A stretch of DNA of 64,000 bases from DASXYG01 sp036502625 (GCA_036502625.1 DASXYG010000032.1:3529-67528); one strand, 5' to 3'. Positions 17,272 to 26,518 are shown, counted from the stretch's first letter. Program-made: numbers and translations. Notes: a model not told the origin generated them from the letters alone.

Positions 17272-18008
17272 GGCTCCAGCGGTTTCGTGGCGGTGAGCAG
17301 GCGGGTCCCGGTCCACGGCCCGCCGTACCAGAACCGCCAGCCGAGGTCGCGCGTGGCGGTGTCCGTCCAGCCGAGCCCGGTGAGCACCTCGGCGTACGCC
17401 CCGGTGTGCCTGAAGTCGGCGATGGCCAGCCGCCCGCCGGGCCGCAGCACCCGCGCGGCCTCCGCGACGGCCCGCCGCCGCCCCTCGGCGCCGGGGATGT
17501 TGTGCACGGCCAGGCTGGAGACCACGACGTCGAACGCGGCGTCGTCGTACGGCATCCCGGTCATGTCGCCGGTGGACAGCTCCACCCGGTCCGACACCCC
17601 GGCCGCGTGCGCGTTGGCGCGCGTGACGGCCTCCGCGTTGCCCGATTGGTCGCGCGTGCGCCAGAGGTCGAGCCCGACCGCCGTGCCGGAGCCGAGCCGC
17701 CGCGCGACCTGGACGAGCACCATGCCGCGCCCGCACCCCATGTCGAGCACGCGCTCGCCCCCGCGCAGCGCCAGCCCGTCGAGGACGCCCGCCCAGACCG
17801 CGAACTTCCCGCGCCGCGTGGTGTAGAGGAACGAGGCCGCCGAGGCGAGCATGTACGCCCCCATGGCGACCGGCAGGATGCTCCACCCGGGCCCGCTCAC
17901 GGCCAGCCACACCACGCCGCCGACCAGGAGCACCGCACCCGGGGCCGCCAACCCGTACAGCGCGCCCGGGGCGTCCACCCCGTACTCGCCGGGAAGATTT
18001 CGCGTCAT
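17268..18008 (-). CDS. Membrane-anchored class I SAM methyltransferase
   Basis: 246 aa. Two hydrophobic helices occupy about residues 18-60, then a Rossmann methyltransferase domain with motif I VLDMGCGRGMVL, the acidic GLDLW strand end and a DVVVSSLAVHNIP motif II/post-I region. The TM anchor suggests a membrane-associated substrate such as a lipid or quinone. It is convergent with the TetR gene, overlapping by 4 nt. Confidence 0.88.
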   Translation of the reverse strand: MTRNLPGEYGVDAPGALYGLAAPGAVLLVGGVVWLAVSGPGWSILPVAMGAYMLASAASFLYTTRRGKFAVWAGVLDGLALRGGERVLDMGCGRGMVLVQVARRLGSGTAVGLDLWRTRDQSGNAEAVTRANAHAAGVSDRVELSTGDMTGMPYDDAAFDVVVSSLAVHNIPGAEGRRRAVAEAARVLRPGGRLAIADFRHTGAYAEVLTGLGWTDTATRDLGWRFWYGGPWTGTRLLTATKPLEP

Positions 18009-18030
18009 ATCGCGAGTCTAGCGTCCGGCC

Positions 18031-18396
18031 TCAGGTCGCGGCGGCCAGACGGACCAGGTCGTCGAGCCCGGCGCGGCTCTCGGCGCCGCGCGGCACGCCG
18101 TGTCCGGAGTCCGGTCCGTCCGCCCAGTGCCGGAGGGTGTCGAGCGGGCGCAGGCCGGACGCCTTGGCCTCGCGGAGCAGGCCGACCCAGGCCACGCCCG
18201 CGTTGTCGCCGGCGTCGCCGGCCGACGCGGCGGGGACGAAGCCCGCGGCCTGGTCGTCCTCGGCCGCCCACAGATAGCCGAGCAGCAGGTCGCCGTGGTG
18301 TACGGCCACGTAGCGGACCGGGCCGTCGGTCGTCCACGGCCATTCGTCCGGCGCGGAGACCGTCTCGAAGCGCGGTTCGTCGTCCAGCGGGCCCAT
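18031..18396 (-). CDS. Small acidic protein, probable immunity partner of the upstream toxin
   Basis: 121 aa, acidic, with no signal peptide or TM helix and no family I recognise. It begins 32 bp after the toxin stop on the same strand, with AGGACACC just ahead of its ATG. A short cytosolic acidic protein directly after a polymorphic toxin is the standard immunity position. The function is inferred from this placement only. Confidence 0.7.
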   Translation of the reverse strand: MGPLDDEPRFETVSAPDEWPWTTDGPVRYVAVHHGDLLLGYLWAAEDDQAAGFVPAASAGDAGDNAGVAWVGLLREAKASGLRPLDTLRHWADGPDSGHGVPRGAESRAGLDDLVRLAAAT

Positions 18397-18428
18397 GGTG
18401 TCCTCCGATGACGCGCGATCGAGGCGGG

Positions 18429-19970
18429 TCACTTGATCACGGTGCCGTAGACGTTCCAGATTCCGTCGACCTTCTCGACGTGGTCGACACGGTACTTCGT
18501 GCCGCGGTCCAGGGTGATCTCGAGATCCTTCTGGCCGGGGTGGAACACGCCGCCGTCGCCGAGGTATCCCGGCGCCACGGCGTGTGTGCCCTTCGGCACG
18601 CGCAAGTACATGTTGACCGGGGTGGCCTTGCGCCTGAAGATGTTCTGCCAGACCGCGGGCCGCTCCTCCGGCTTGGGCGCGGCGCTCACCGACAGGTATC
18701 CCGGATCGGTGATCGTCCGCCCGGGGAGCCGGCTCACCGGGACCTTGAACGCGTCGTCGCCGACCACCCGGGCCGCGATCACGTCGCTGGGCAGGCTGGA
18801 CCGCTTCATCGCGCCGTCGATGAGCGGTACGTCCCGCTTCGCCTCGGGGGTGGCCGGACGCTCGCCGCGGAGGTAGTCGTTGATGTCCCGGTAGTTCGGG
18901 TCCAGCCGGTAGTTGAACAGGGCCTCGCGCTGCCTCTTGCCGAGCTTCGAGGTCTGCGGCCCCATCTTCTCGTCGAGCCACTTCTGGAACGCGGCCGGAT
19001 CCTTGTAGTACGTCGCGCCCTTGCGCCAGGTCTCCGGCCCCGGCCATTTGTCGGCCCCGGCGGTGTTCTTGGGCGCGTTCTTGACCTTCTCGTCCGGGAC
19101 CTTGTCCGGCTTGGCCGCCTCCGCGCCGGCGGCGCCGGCGTCCTCGCCGGCCCGCGCGGCGCGTGCCACCTTCGCCGCGCGCGCCGCCCTGCCGAGGGCC
19201 TTGGCGCCCGGGATCGGGACGAACATCGAGCCGACGTCGGTGCCGGCGCGCCCGACGGCGGTGGCGTAGTCGCCGTCCTGGGCCGACGTGTACGCCTCCT
19301 TGCTGACCGGGGGGCCGCCCACGAGCGTGGTCAGCGGGTTGGCCAGCGACATCGCGTGGCTCATGCACTCGTAGCCCCGCGGGTCGGCGCCGCAGGCCGC
19401 GTAGGTGTGCGGCCACGCCATCAGGCCGTAGTTCCACTGGTACTTGGCCCAGTTGGTGACGGTGCTGACCGGGTGCCGGGCGATGTGGGCGAGGCCGCCG
19501 CCGAAGGCGACCGCGCCGTCGGAGGCGCCCTCGGCCAGGTTCTTCCCGTAGTGGAGGGCGCATCCGAAGAAGCCGTGGCACTCGTCCGGGTGGCCGACCA
19601 TGACCTTGAGCGGGCGGCGTGCCTTGTCGGTGGAGCCGGCGGGGGCGTGGCCGCCGCGGATCGGCGTGGCCCGTGCCACCGGGGCGGCCTGGGGTTTCGG
19701 CGCGGTCGTGCAGGTCCTGGCCCGATCGCCGGACACGACCCGGCACACGGTGGTGCTCACGCCGTGGCCGATGGTCGTGCCCACCCCGGAGGTGGCCAGC
19801 GCGACGACGACGATCACCGCGAGGATGCCGAGCGCGAGGAACTCGAAGATCGTTCGTCCGTCGTCGCGCCTGACATGGGCGTCCCTGCGGGACCGGAACA
19901 CGCGGACCTCCCGGCGGCCAGAGGCGTGGATGTGGATCAAGAACCAGGAGAGGCTACCGTGATCGGACAT
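18429..19970 (-). CDS. Probable secreted polymorphic toxin with ADP-ribosyltransferase C-terminus
   Basis: 513 aa. The N-terminus has basic residues and then a type IV prepilin-like motif: Gly, four residues, Glu at +5 (G-RTIFE), leading directly into a hydrophobic helix. The middle contains Ala/Lys-rich linker sequence. The last roughly 190 residues resemble the ADP-ribosyltransferase exoenzyme fold, with an early Arg in VIAARVVGDDAF, a YLSVS strand in place of Ser-Thr-Ser, and DLEITLDRGTKYRV, where family members have ExE before L-P-R-G-T. Such domains transfer ADP-ribose from NAD to target proteins or nucleic acids. The putative immunity gene follows. The target is unknown. Confidence 0.8.
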   Translation of the reverse strand: MSDHGSLSWFLIHIHASGRREVRVFRSRRDAHVRRDDGRTIFEFLALGILAVIVVVALATSGVGTTIGHGVSTTVCRVVSGDRARTCTTAPKPQAAPVARATPIRGGHAPAGSTDKARRPLKVMVGHPDECHGFFGCALHYGKNLAEGASDGAVAFGGGLAHIARHPVSTVTNWAKYQWNYGLMAWPHTYAACGADPRGYECMSHAMSLANPLTTLVGGPPVSKEAYTSAQDGDYATAVGRAGTDVGSMFVPIPGAKALGRAARAAKVARAARAGEDAGAAGAEAAKPDKVPDEKVKNAPKNTAGADKWPGPETWRKGATYYKDPAAFQKWLDEKMGPQTSKLGKRQREALFNYRLDPNYRDINDYLRGERPATPEAKRDVPLIDGAMKRSSLPSDVIAARVVGDDAFKVPVSRLPGRTITDPGYLSVSAAPKPEERPAVWQNIFRRKATPVNMYLRVPKGTHAVAPGYLGDGGVFHPGQKDLEITLDRGTKYRVDHVEKVDGIWNVYGTVIK

Positions 19971-19995
19971 TTCGCCGGGAGTCGCGAGGGTCCGG

Positions 19996-21225
19996 TCATT
20001 CCTTACGGCGGGTCGTTATCCGCACCGCCAGCGCCGCGACCAGCAGGAGGACGCCGACGAAGATGACCGTTCCCGGCCAGCCCGTACGGACGTAGGCCTC
20101 GCCGCCCGCCGAGCCGGCGACGCTGCTGCCCAGGTAGTACGCGAGCATGTACAGCGCGGACGCCTGCGCGCGGCCCGCGGTGGCGATGCGGCCCACCCAG
20201 CCGCTGGCGATGGTGTGGCAGCCGAAGAAGCCGGCGGTGAACAGCAGCAGCCCGGCGATGACCGCCACCAGGTTCGGGATCAGCGTCACGGCCAGCCCGG
20301 CGAGGGCCAGCGCGGCGGACGCGGTGGCGATGGGACGGCGGCCGAGGCGGTCGCTGACGCGGCCGGCCGCGGTGGAGCTGACCGTGCCGGCCAGGTAGCA
20401 GAGGAAGATCAGCCCGACGGCCGCGGCGGACAGCCCGAACGGCGGCGCGGCCAGCCGGTAGCCGAGGTAGTTGTACACCGTGACCATGCCGCCCATCAGC
20501 GCGAACCCGGTCAGGTACAGCCGCAGCAGCCGTACGGAGCGCAGGTGGCCGACGACCCCGGCGGCCAGCGCGCGCCAGCGGGCCGGCCGCGGCTGGAACG
20601 CCACCGGACGGGGGAGCAGGGCGGCGAACACGAGCGCGCACAGCACGGAGAACACGCCGACGGAGGCCATCCCCCAGCGCCAGCCGGCCACGTCGGTGAC
20701 GCCGCCGACCAGCAGCCGCCCGGCCATGCCGCCGACGGAGTTCCCCGCGATGTACAGGCCCATGGCGCGGCCGGTCGCCGAACCGTGCACCTCCTCGGTG
20801 ACGTGCGCCATGGCCGCGGCGGGCAGCCCGGCGAGCGCGACGCCCTGCACGGCGCGCGCGGCCAGCATCCACCCGAGCCCGGGCGCGGCCGCGGCGGCGA
20901 CGCCGAGCACGGCGGCCACCGCCACGCCGGTGACCATGACGGGCTTGCGGCCCACCACCTCCGACACCGACGCCAGCGGGATCACCGCCACCGCGAGCGC
21001 GGCCGTGGCCGCCGCGACGGTCAGGCTCGCCCCGACGGGCGTGAGGCCGAAGGCGCCGCCGATCTGCGGCAGCACCGGCTGCGGCGCGTACAGCAGCGCG
21101 AACGTGGCCAGGCCGGCGGCGAACATGGCCAGGTTGAAGCGGCGGAAGGCGGGTGTTCCGCCGCGCAGGCGCGGGATCTCCGTAGCGATGGCCACGAGCG
21201 CGACGGTAGGCACGCGACGTCTCAT
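19996..21225 (-). CDS. MFS transporter, YnfM-like drug/arabinose efflux type
   Basis: 409 aa with 12 hydrophobic segments. The loop 2-3 motif is ASVSEVVGRKPVM, and GRVSDRLGRRP is its repeat after TM8. The ATG at 21225 is used, though a GTG near codon 10 could also serve; neither has a good Shine-Dalgarno. It is divergent from a LysR gene 34 bp away, so LysR probably controls it. The substrate is unknown. Confidence 0.9.
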   Translation of the reverse strand: MRRRVPTVALVAIATEIPRLRGGTPAFRRFNLAMFAAGLATFALLYAPQPVLPQIGGAFGLTPVGASLTVAAATAALAVAVIPLASVSEVVGRKPVMVTGVAVAAVLGVAAAAAPGLGWMLAARAVQGVALAGLPAAAMAHVTEEVHGSATGRAMGLYIAGNSVGGMAGRLLVGGVTDVAGWRWGMASVGVFSVLCALVFAALLPRPVAFQPRPARWRALAAGVVGHLRSVRLLRLYLTGFALMGGMVTVYNYLGYRLAAPPFGLSAAAVGLIFLCYLAGTVSSTAAGRVSDRLGRRPIATASAALALAGLAVTLIPNLVAVIAGLLLFTAGFFGCHTIASGWVGRIATAGRAQASALYMLAYYLGSSVAGSAGGEAYVRTGWPGTVIFVGVLLLVAALAVRITTRRKE

Positions 21226-21232
21226 ACGTCCA

Positions 21233-21248
21233 ATGCATGAACGCGCAT
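21233..21248. promoter_or_regulatory. Dyad in the MFS/LysR divergent gap
   Basis: ATGC-N8-GCAT, placed centrally in the 34-bp gap. LysR regulators bind short dyads of this spacing next to their own promoter. It is the only symmetric element in the gap. Confidence 0.4.
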
Positions 21249-21259
21249 ATCCTCATACG

Positions 21260-22201
21260 ATGACGCATCATCGCGGGCTGGACGCCCTGTGCCCGCAGCT
21301 CGTCAGGTTCGCGGCCGTCGCCAGGACCCAGCACGTCACGCGCGCCGCGGCCGAGCTCGGGCTGCCGCAGCCCACGCTGAGCCGGTCGATCGCCCGGCTG
21401 GAGCGCGAGCTCGGCGTGCCGCTGTTCGCCCGCGAGGGCCGTACGCTCCGGCTCACCCGCCACGGCCGCCGCCTGCTCGGCTCCGTGGAGGGCGCGCTCG
21501 CGGAGATCGCGTCCGGGGTGGCCGCGCTGGAGTCCGACGCCGACGAGGTGCACGGCACGGTGGCGCTCGCCTTCCTCTACACCCTCGGCCGGTCGACCGT
21601 CCCCGAACTGCTGCGCGCGTTCCGCGCGGCCCACCCCGGCATCGGCCTCACGCTCGCGCAGGACGACGCGGGCCGCATGCTGGCGCGGCTGCGCGCGGGC
21701 GCGGTCGACCTCGTGCTGACCTCGCCGCTGCCGGACGTCCCTGGCGTGGCCGTGCGCCCGCTCGGCCGTGAGCCGCTCGCGCTCGTCGTGCCGCGCGGCC
21801 ACCGGATGGCCCGCCGTACGGCGATCCGGTTCGCCGACGCCGCCGCGGAGGAGTTCGTGTGCCTGGCGCCCGGCTACGGCCTGCGCGACATCTTCGAGGA
21901 CCTCTGCCGTACGTCCGGCGTGGCGCCGCGGGTGGCGATGGAGGCCGGGGAGGTGGACACCGTGCGGGCGCTGGCCGCCGCCGGGTTCGGCGTCGCGCTG
22001 CTGCCCGCGTCCGCGCCGGCGTCCGCGCGCCGCCACGATCCGGGCGACGGAACCGTGGAGGTACCGGTCGCCGATGCCCACCGGACGATCGGACTGGCCT
22101 GGGCCGATGACCGCCCGCGTACGGCCGCTGTCCGGCTGTTCACCGATTTCGTCCTCGAACGGGGCCTCCTCCCAGCGACGTCCCCTAGGCTGACGCCATG
22201 A
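21260..22201 (+). CDS. LysR family transcriptional regulator
   Basis: 313 aa. The winged HTH lies at about residues 12-70 (FAAVARTQHVTRAAAELG and PQPTLSRSIARLERELG), then a periplasmic-binding-like effector domain from about 90. It probably senses a small molecule and regulates the divergent MFS transporter. Its stop overlaps the start of the LCP gene (ATGA), so it is translationally coupled to it. Confidence 0.93.
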   Translation: MTHHRGLDALCPQLVRFAAVARTQHVTRAAAELGLPQPTLSRSIARLERELGVPLFAREGRTLRLTRHGRRLLGSVEGALAEIASGVAALESDADEVHGTVALAFLYTLGRSTVPELLRAFRAAHPGIGLTLAQDDAGRMLARLRAGAVDLVLTSPLPDVPGVAVRPLGREPLALVVPRGHRMARRTAIRFADAAAEEFVCLAPGYGLRDIFEDLCRTSGVAPRVAMEAGEVDTVRALAAAGFGVALLPASAPASARRHDPGDGTVEVPVADAHRTIGLAWADDRPRTAAVRLFTDFVLERGLLPATSPRLTP

Positions 22202-23328
22202 GTGACGGCTGGCCGCAGGGATGGTCCCGCGACGACCCGCGCGGGCCTCAGGAAGAACGGACCGCCGTGTACCCCCAGGGTTCCTACGGCGCCGACCCGT
22301 ACGGCGGTGGCGCGCCGCCGCCGGGCCCGAGCGCCGGGCGGGTCTACGGCGGCGGGCGCTCGCCCCGCCCCCGCAAGCGGCGCTGGCCCAAGATCGTGCT
22401 GACGGTGATCGTCATCATCATCGTGCTGATCGCCGCGCTGGTGATCTGGCTGGACTTCTCGCTGAACCGCACCAGCGCCCTGGTCGACTACAGCGGCCGC
22501 CCGGGCGACACACCCGGCACGAACTGGCTGCTCATCGGCACCGACTCCCGCAAGGGCCTGAGCAGGTCCGAGCGCGACAAGCTCGCCACCGGCCGCGCCG
22601 CCGGGCAGCGCACCGACACGATGATGCTGCTGCACATCCCCGAGGGCAGCGACAAGCCCACGCTGGTCAGCCTCCCGCGCGACTCCTGGGTGCCCATCCC
22701 CGGCCACGACCACAACAAGCTGAACGCGGCCTTCTCCCTCGGCGGCCCGCAGCTCCTGGTCAAGACCATCGAGGGCGTCAGCGGCATCCACCTCGACCAC
22801 TACATGGAGATCAACTTCGCCGGGTTCGTCGACGTGGTCGACGCCGTCGGCGGTGTCCACATGTGCGTGAAGCAGCACCTCAAGGACCCCAAGGCCGGCC
22901 TGAACCTCAAGCCGGGCTGCCACGACCTCCAGGGCAAGGACGCCCTCGGCTACGTCCGTACGCGCCACTTCGCGAACGGCGACCTGGAGCGGGTGAAGCA
23001 CCAGCGGCAGTTCGTCAGCGCGCTGATGAGCAAGGCGACGAGCCCGGGTGTGCTGCTGAACCCGTTCAAGTCGATCCCGCTCGCGGTCAGCGGCACCAAG
23101 GCGGTCACCGTCGACGACGGCGACCACATCTGGAACATGATCTCGCTGGCGCAGAACCTCGGCGGCATGAGCACCGGGAAGCTGGTCACCACGTCGGTGC
23201 CGCTCGGCGGGTTCGGCACCTCGCCCACCGCCGGGTCGTACATCATCTGGCAGCGTCAGCGCGCGCTCGAGCTGTTCAACGCGCTGAAGAACGACCAGCC
23301 CGTGCCGTCCTCCGCGCTGCAGAAGTAG
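22198..23328 (+). CDS. LytR-CpsA-Psr (LCP) family cell-wall glycopolymer ligase
   Basis: 376 aa. A Gly/Pro/Tyr-rich cytoplasmic tail (residues 1-60) precedes one TM helix (about 65-88). The extracytoplasmic LCP domain shows NWLLIGTDSR, RTDTMMLLHIP, LVSLPRDSWVPI, NKLNAAFSLGG and VRTRHFANGDLERVKHQRQ, with the conserved Asp and Arg residues that bind the polyprenyl pyrophosphate. The family attaches wall teichoic acid, arabinogalactan or similar polymers to peptidoglycan. Confidence 0.95.
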   Translation: MSDGWPQGWSRDDPRGPQEERTAVYPQGSYGADPYGGGAPPPGPSAGRVYGGGRSPRPRKRRWPKIVLTVIVIIIVLIAALVIWLDFSLNRTSALVDYSGRPGDTPGTNWLLIGTDSRKGLSRSERDKLATGRAAGQRTDTMMLLHIPEGSDKPTLVSLPRDSWVPIPGHDHNKLNAAFSLGGPQLLVKTIEGVSGIHLDHYMEINFAGFVDVVDAVGGVHMCVKQHLKDPKAGLNLKPGCHDLQGKDALGYVRTRHFANGDLERVKHQRQFVSALMSKATSPGVLLNPFKSIPLAVSGTKAVTVDDGDHIWNMISLAQNLGGMSTGKLVTTSVPLGGFGTSPTAGSYIIWQRQRALELFNALKNDQPVPSSALQK

Positions 23329-23386
23329 CCGTACGCACACCGCCCCCGTCAGCGCCGCGGCGCTGACGGGGGCGAGGTGCGTACGG
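23329..23386. terminator. Two-tier bidirectional hairpin terminator
   Basis: Outer arms CCGTACGCAC and GTGCGTACGG, inner arms GCCCCCGTCAGCGC and GCGCTGACGGGGGC. All bases pair apart from the short ACC/GAG bulges and a CGCG-type loop. It sits exactly between convergent stops (23328 and 23390), so it serves both genes. Confidence 0.85.
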
Positions 23387-23389
23387 GGC

Positions 23390-24823
23390 CTACCAGGTGG
23401 TGGGCTTGGTCTTGTCCCACAGCCAGACCTGGAAGAAGTTCCCGAGGTCCTGGTGGGTGACCCGCTCCGACAGCGCCACGAACTGCTCCGTCGTGCCGTT
23501 GCCGTACTTGTGCTGCGCGACCCAGTCACGCAGGATCGCGAAGAACTTCTTGTCGCCGACCTTGTGCCGCAGGGCCGCCAGCGTCATGCCGCCGCGGTCG
23601 TACACCGCGCCGGAGAACATGGTGTCCCGCTGCGGGTCCGCGATGGACTGGTTCCAGAACGCGTTGCCGGCCGCATAGTGGTCGTACGTCTTCTGGAAGT
23701 CCGCCCAGGTGGTCGCGCCGCCGGTGTGCTCGTCGTACAGGTTGGCGGCGAACGTCGCGAAGCCCTCGTTCAGCCAGATGTTCGCCCAGGTCTTCACCGA
23801 CACGGCGTCGCCGAACCACTGGTGGGCGAGCTCGTGGGCGATCGTCCCGGTCTCGACGTTGTAGCCGTACAGCGGGCGCGTCTGCGTCTCCAGGGAGAAC
23901 CCGACGTCGGGCACGGAGTCGACGATCGCGCCGGTGGAGCTGAACGGGTACCTGCCGAACGTCTTCGACCAGTAGTCGGTCACGTCGTTCGTGGTCTTCA
24001 TGATCCGGGAGCGGTCGGCGGCGGTGTACGCCGGGTCGAACGCGCTGAAGTTCCGGATGCCGGACGGCGTGCGGTCCGTCTCGAAGTTCCACTTGCCGAT
24101 GTTGATGGTGGCCAGGTAGGTCGCCATCGGCCGGTTCTCGTTCCACCGGAACGTGGCCTTGCCGCCGGACTTCGTCGCGCCCTGGTAGTCGCCGTTCGCG
24201 ATCACCTTGCGGTCCTTCGGCACCGTGATCCGGTAGCTGAAGGTGGCCTTGTCGCCGGGGTGGTCGTTGGACGGGTACCAGGTGCTCGCCGCGTTCGGCT
24301 CGCAGCCGACGAACGCGCCGTCCTTGGTGTACTGCCAGCCGTAGTCGGAGCCGAACACGATCGGCGAGCCCTTGATCGTGACGGGCGTGCCGCCGTACGC
24401 GACCGCGACCCGGAAGGTGCGCCCGCGCGGCAGGCCGCGCGGCGGTGTGATCACCAGCTCCTGGCCCTGCTGGGCGAACGCCGCGCGCCGCCCGTCGACC
24501 GTCACGCCGCTCGCCTTCAGGTCCTGGAGGTCCAGGTCGAACCGGGACAGGTTCTGCGTGGCGCGCGCGGTGATGGTGGCCGTGCCCTGGAGGTGGTGGG
24601 TGTCCGGGGCGTAGGACAGGTCGAGCGCGTAGTGGCCGACGTCGTACCCGCCGTTGCCCTCGTCCGGGAAGTACGGGTCACCCATGCCGGGCGCGCCGGG
24701 GGTGTAGTGTCCGGCGCCGGCCGGCGCCGCGGCCGCGATCGCCGCCGTCGGTACGGTCGCGACAGCCAGGCCCGCGGCCATGCCGGTGACGAACAGTAAA
24801 CGGGCGGTACGGACTTTCCTCAT
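23390..24823 (-). CDS. Secreted M1-family zinc metallopeptidase
   Basis: 477 aa from the ATG at 24823, behind GAGAGGACGTCC. A signal peptide ends near residues 30-35 (Ala-rich). The catalytic HExxH is in TIAHELAHQWFGD, with the second Glu 19 residues on in WLNEGFATF. The GAMEN exopeptidase loop position reads VGFSLETQTRP, as in the short actinobacterial branch. It lacks the large C-terminal helical domain of PepN, so it is a compact secreted aminopeptidase-like enzyme. Confidence 0.93.
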   Translation of the reverse strand: MRKVRTARLLFVTGMAAGLAVATVPTAAIAAAAPAGAGHYTPGAPGMGDPYFPDEGNGGYDVGHYALDLSYAPDTHHLQGTATITARATQNLSRFDLDLQDLKASGVTVDGRRAAFAQQGQELVITPPRGLPRGRTFRVAVAYGGTPVTIKGSPIVFGSDYGWQYTKDGAFVGCEPNAASTWYPSNDHPGDKATFSYRITVPKDRKVIANGDYQGATKSGGKATFRWNENRPMATYLATINIGKWNFETDRTPSGIRNFSAFDPAYTAADRSRIMKTTNDVTDYWSKTFGRYPFSSTGAIVDSVPDVGFSLETQTRPLYGYNVETGTIAHELAHQWFGDAVSVKTWANIWLNEGFATFAANLYDEHTGGATTWADFQKTYDHYAAGNAFWNQSIADPQRDTMFSGAVYDRGGMTLAALRHKVGDKKFFAILRDWVAQHKYGNGTTEQFVALSERVTHQDLGNFFQVWLWDKTKPTTW

Positions 24824-24883
24824 GGACGTCCTCTCGTGTGCAGCCAAGTGCACGAGAACTATTCGCGAGGTATGTCCGTGGTG

Positions 24884-25084
24884 TCAACAGATGTGCTTTG
24901 ACATGCGAACGAACGCCCCCCAGGTGGGTCCACTGATGATGAGCGCACCGTGTGCGCGGTTCTTGGTGTCCCGGACTCCGACGGCACCGGCGCGTAGGAC
25001 GGCGACCTCGACACAGTCGCCGGTCGAGCCGCTGTGACTCGATTTACGCCATCGGGTGTCGGATCCGCTCCCCGGATCGGTCAA
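24884..25084 (-). CDS. DUF397 domain protein
   Basis: 66 aa with the typical DUF397 pattern: WRKSSHSGSTGDCVEVA near the start, VRDTKNRAHGALI in the middle and WGAFV near the end. The TTG start at 25084 overlaps the upstream stop (TTGA) and follows GGAGGAG. DUF397 proteins are nearly always coupled to a DUF5753 regulator, as here, and in studied cases act with it as a small partner in development or antibiotic control. Confidence 0.93.
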   Translation of the reverse strand: MTDPGSGSDTRWRKSSHSGSTGDCVEVAVLRAGAVGVRDTKNRAHGALIISGPTWGAFVRMSKHIC

Positions 25085-25896
25085 ATCTCCTCCATCGCGG
25101 CCCTGATCAGATCCGCGGAGATCTCCGGCGACAGTGCCTCCCCCAAGATGGCGTCGAACGCCGCGCTGGCCTGTCTCACCTCGTCCGGATCGTCGATGAG
25201 CCGTCCATGTGATCGCCCGTCGGCGTACCCGACGGGCACCTGGTCGGTGAACTGCAGCAGGGTCAACGGACCGTCCAGCCCGGCGTGCGCGCCCGCCATG
25301 AACGGCAGGACCTGCACGACCACGTTGCGGCGCGGCGCGAGGAGCCGTTCGAACTGGCCGCGCGCGATGTCGCGCCCGCCGATCGGGCGGTGCAGCACCG
25401 CTTCGTCCAGCACCACGCGCAGGATCGGGCCGCCCGGGGTGCTGAGGATCTTCTGCCGGTCCATGCGGGCCTCCGCGGCCTGCTCGATCTCCGTCTCGGT
25501 CGCCACCACGCGCCCGGCGCGCATCACGGCGCGCGCGTAATCGGGCGTCTGGAGCAGGCCGGGCACCACGCGCAGGTCGAAGACGCGGATGAGCACGGCC
25601 TCGGCCTCGAGATCGAGGTACGGGCGGAACCACTGCGGGTGGGACTCCGAGCTGACGAGCGTCCACAGGTTGGCGAGCGCGCCGCGCGCGTCGAGCACCC
25701 GGTCGGCGGCGTCGGCCAGCGCACGAGGCGGGGTGCGCTTGGCGTTCTCCACGAGGCCGACGAACGCGCCGGTGTAGTTGATCACCGCGCCGAGACCGTC
25801 CTGGGACAGCCCCGCGGCAAGCCGGTACCTGCGCAGTTCGGCGCCGAAGAACGCGCCAATACTGGCAGTCGGGTCGAGCCGGGAGGGTTTCGGCAT
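25081..25896 (-). CDS. XRE-type regulator with DUF5753 domain
   Basis: 271 aa. The HTH spans about residues 18-70 (ELRRYRLAAGLSQDGLGAV, then FVGLVENAKRTPP), and the C-terminal DUF5753 domain covers about 90-265 (LIRVFDLRVVPGLLQTPDYARA, ARMDRQKIL, LDEAVLHRPIGG). It is coupled to the DUF397 gene downstream. Pairs of this type abound in actinomycetes (BldB/WhiJ-like systems) and modulate local genes. Confidence 0.93.
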   Translation of the reverse strand: MPKPSRLDPTASIGAFFGAELRRYRLAAGLSQDGLGAVINYTGAFVGLVENAKRTPPRALADAADRVLDARGALANLWTLVSSESHPQWFRPYLDLEAEAVLIRVFDLRVVPGLLQTPDYARAVMRAGRVVATETEIEQAAEARMDRQKILSTPGGPILRVVLDEAVLHRPIGGRDIARGQFERLLAPRRNVVVQVLPFMAGAHAGLDGPLTLLQFTDQVPVGYADGRSHGRLIDDPDEVRQASAAFDAILGEALSPEISADLIRAAMEEI

Positions 25897-26013
25897 GACG
25901 GATCAACCCCACACGTCGCGTTGGAATCCCTAGCGGACAGTAACGTAACGGCGACGGTTTGAACACCGGTCGGCGGCCGACGATTCGCCCACTGAGCAGG
26001 GTAGGCATGGCCC

Positions 26014-26439
26014 ATGAGACTCGACGGGCCCGAGGCGCGGCGGCGCTTCGCCGGGGCCGAAGTCGCGCGGCTGGCGACGGTCGGCGCGGACGGCCTGCCG
26101 CACCTGGTGCCGGTGACGTTCGCGGCGCCCGGCCCGTACACGGTCGTCATCGGCGTCGACGACAAGCCGAAGACGACGCGGGACCTGCGGCGGCTGCGCA
26201 ACATCGCGGCGAACCCGCGGGTCACGCTGCTGGCCGACCGCTACGACGCCGACTGGACGCGGTTGTGGTGGGCGCGCGCGGACGGCGCCGCCCGCGTCCT
26301 CACCGGCGGGCCCGCGCACGCGTCCGCGTGGGGGCTGCTGCGCGCCCGCTACCCGCAGTACGACGGCCGCGTCCAGGACGGCCCGGTGATCGCGGTGGAC
26401 GTGGACCGCTGGACGGGATGGGCGTACGGGCCTGGCTGA
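26014..26439 (+). CDS. PPOX-class F420-dependent oxidoreductase (TIGR03668-like)
   Basis: 141 aa split-barrel protein: EARRRFAGAEVARLATVG and LPHLVPVTFA at the start, DDKPKTTRDLRRLRNIAANP for cofactor phosphate contact, then VTLLADRYDADWTRLWWARADG. This subgroup uses deazaflavin F420 in actinobacteria. The substrate is unknown. It is divergent from the DUF5753 regulator. Confidence 0.9.
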   Translation: MRLDGPEARRRFAGAEVARLATVGADGLPHLVPVTFAAPGPYTVVIGVDDKPKTTRDLRRLRNIAANPRVTLLADRYDADWTRLWWARADGAARVLTGGPAHASAWGLLRARYPQYDGRVQDGPVIAVDVDRWTGWAYGPG

Positions 26440-26443
26440 CCGG

Positions 26444-26461
26444 CCCGGCGGCGCCGCCGGG
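26444..26461. terminator. Perfect GC palindrome after the F420 enzyme gene
   Basis: CCCGGCGGCGCCGCCGGG, five bases after the stop. There is no loop or T tract, so a terminator role is only possible. Confidence 0.3.
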
Positions 26462-26518
26462 TGCGATACCTGGCTACGCTGCTGGATCTGGAGCGGTGGC
26501 GGCGGATGGGGGAGCGGT

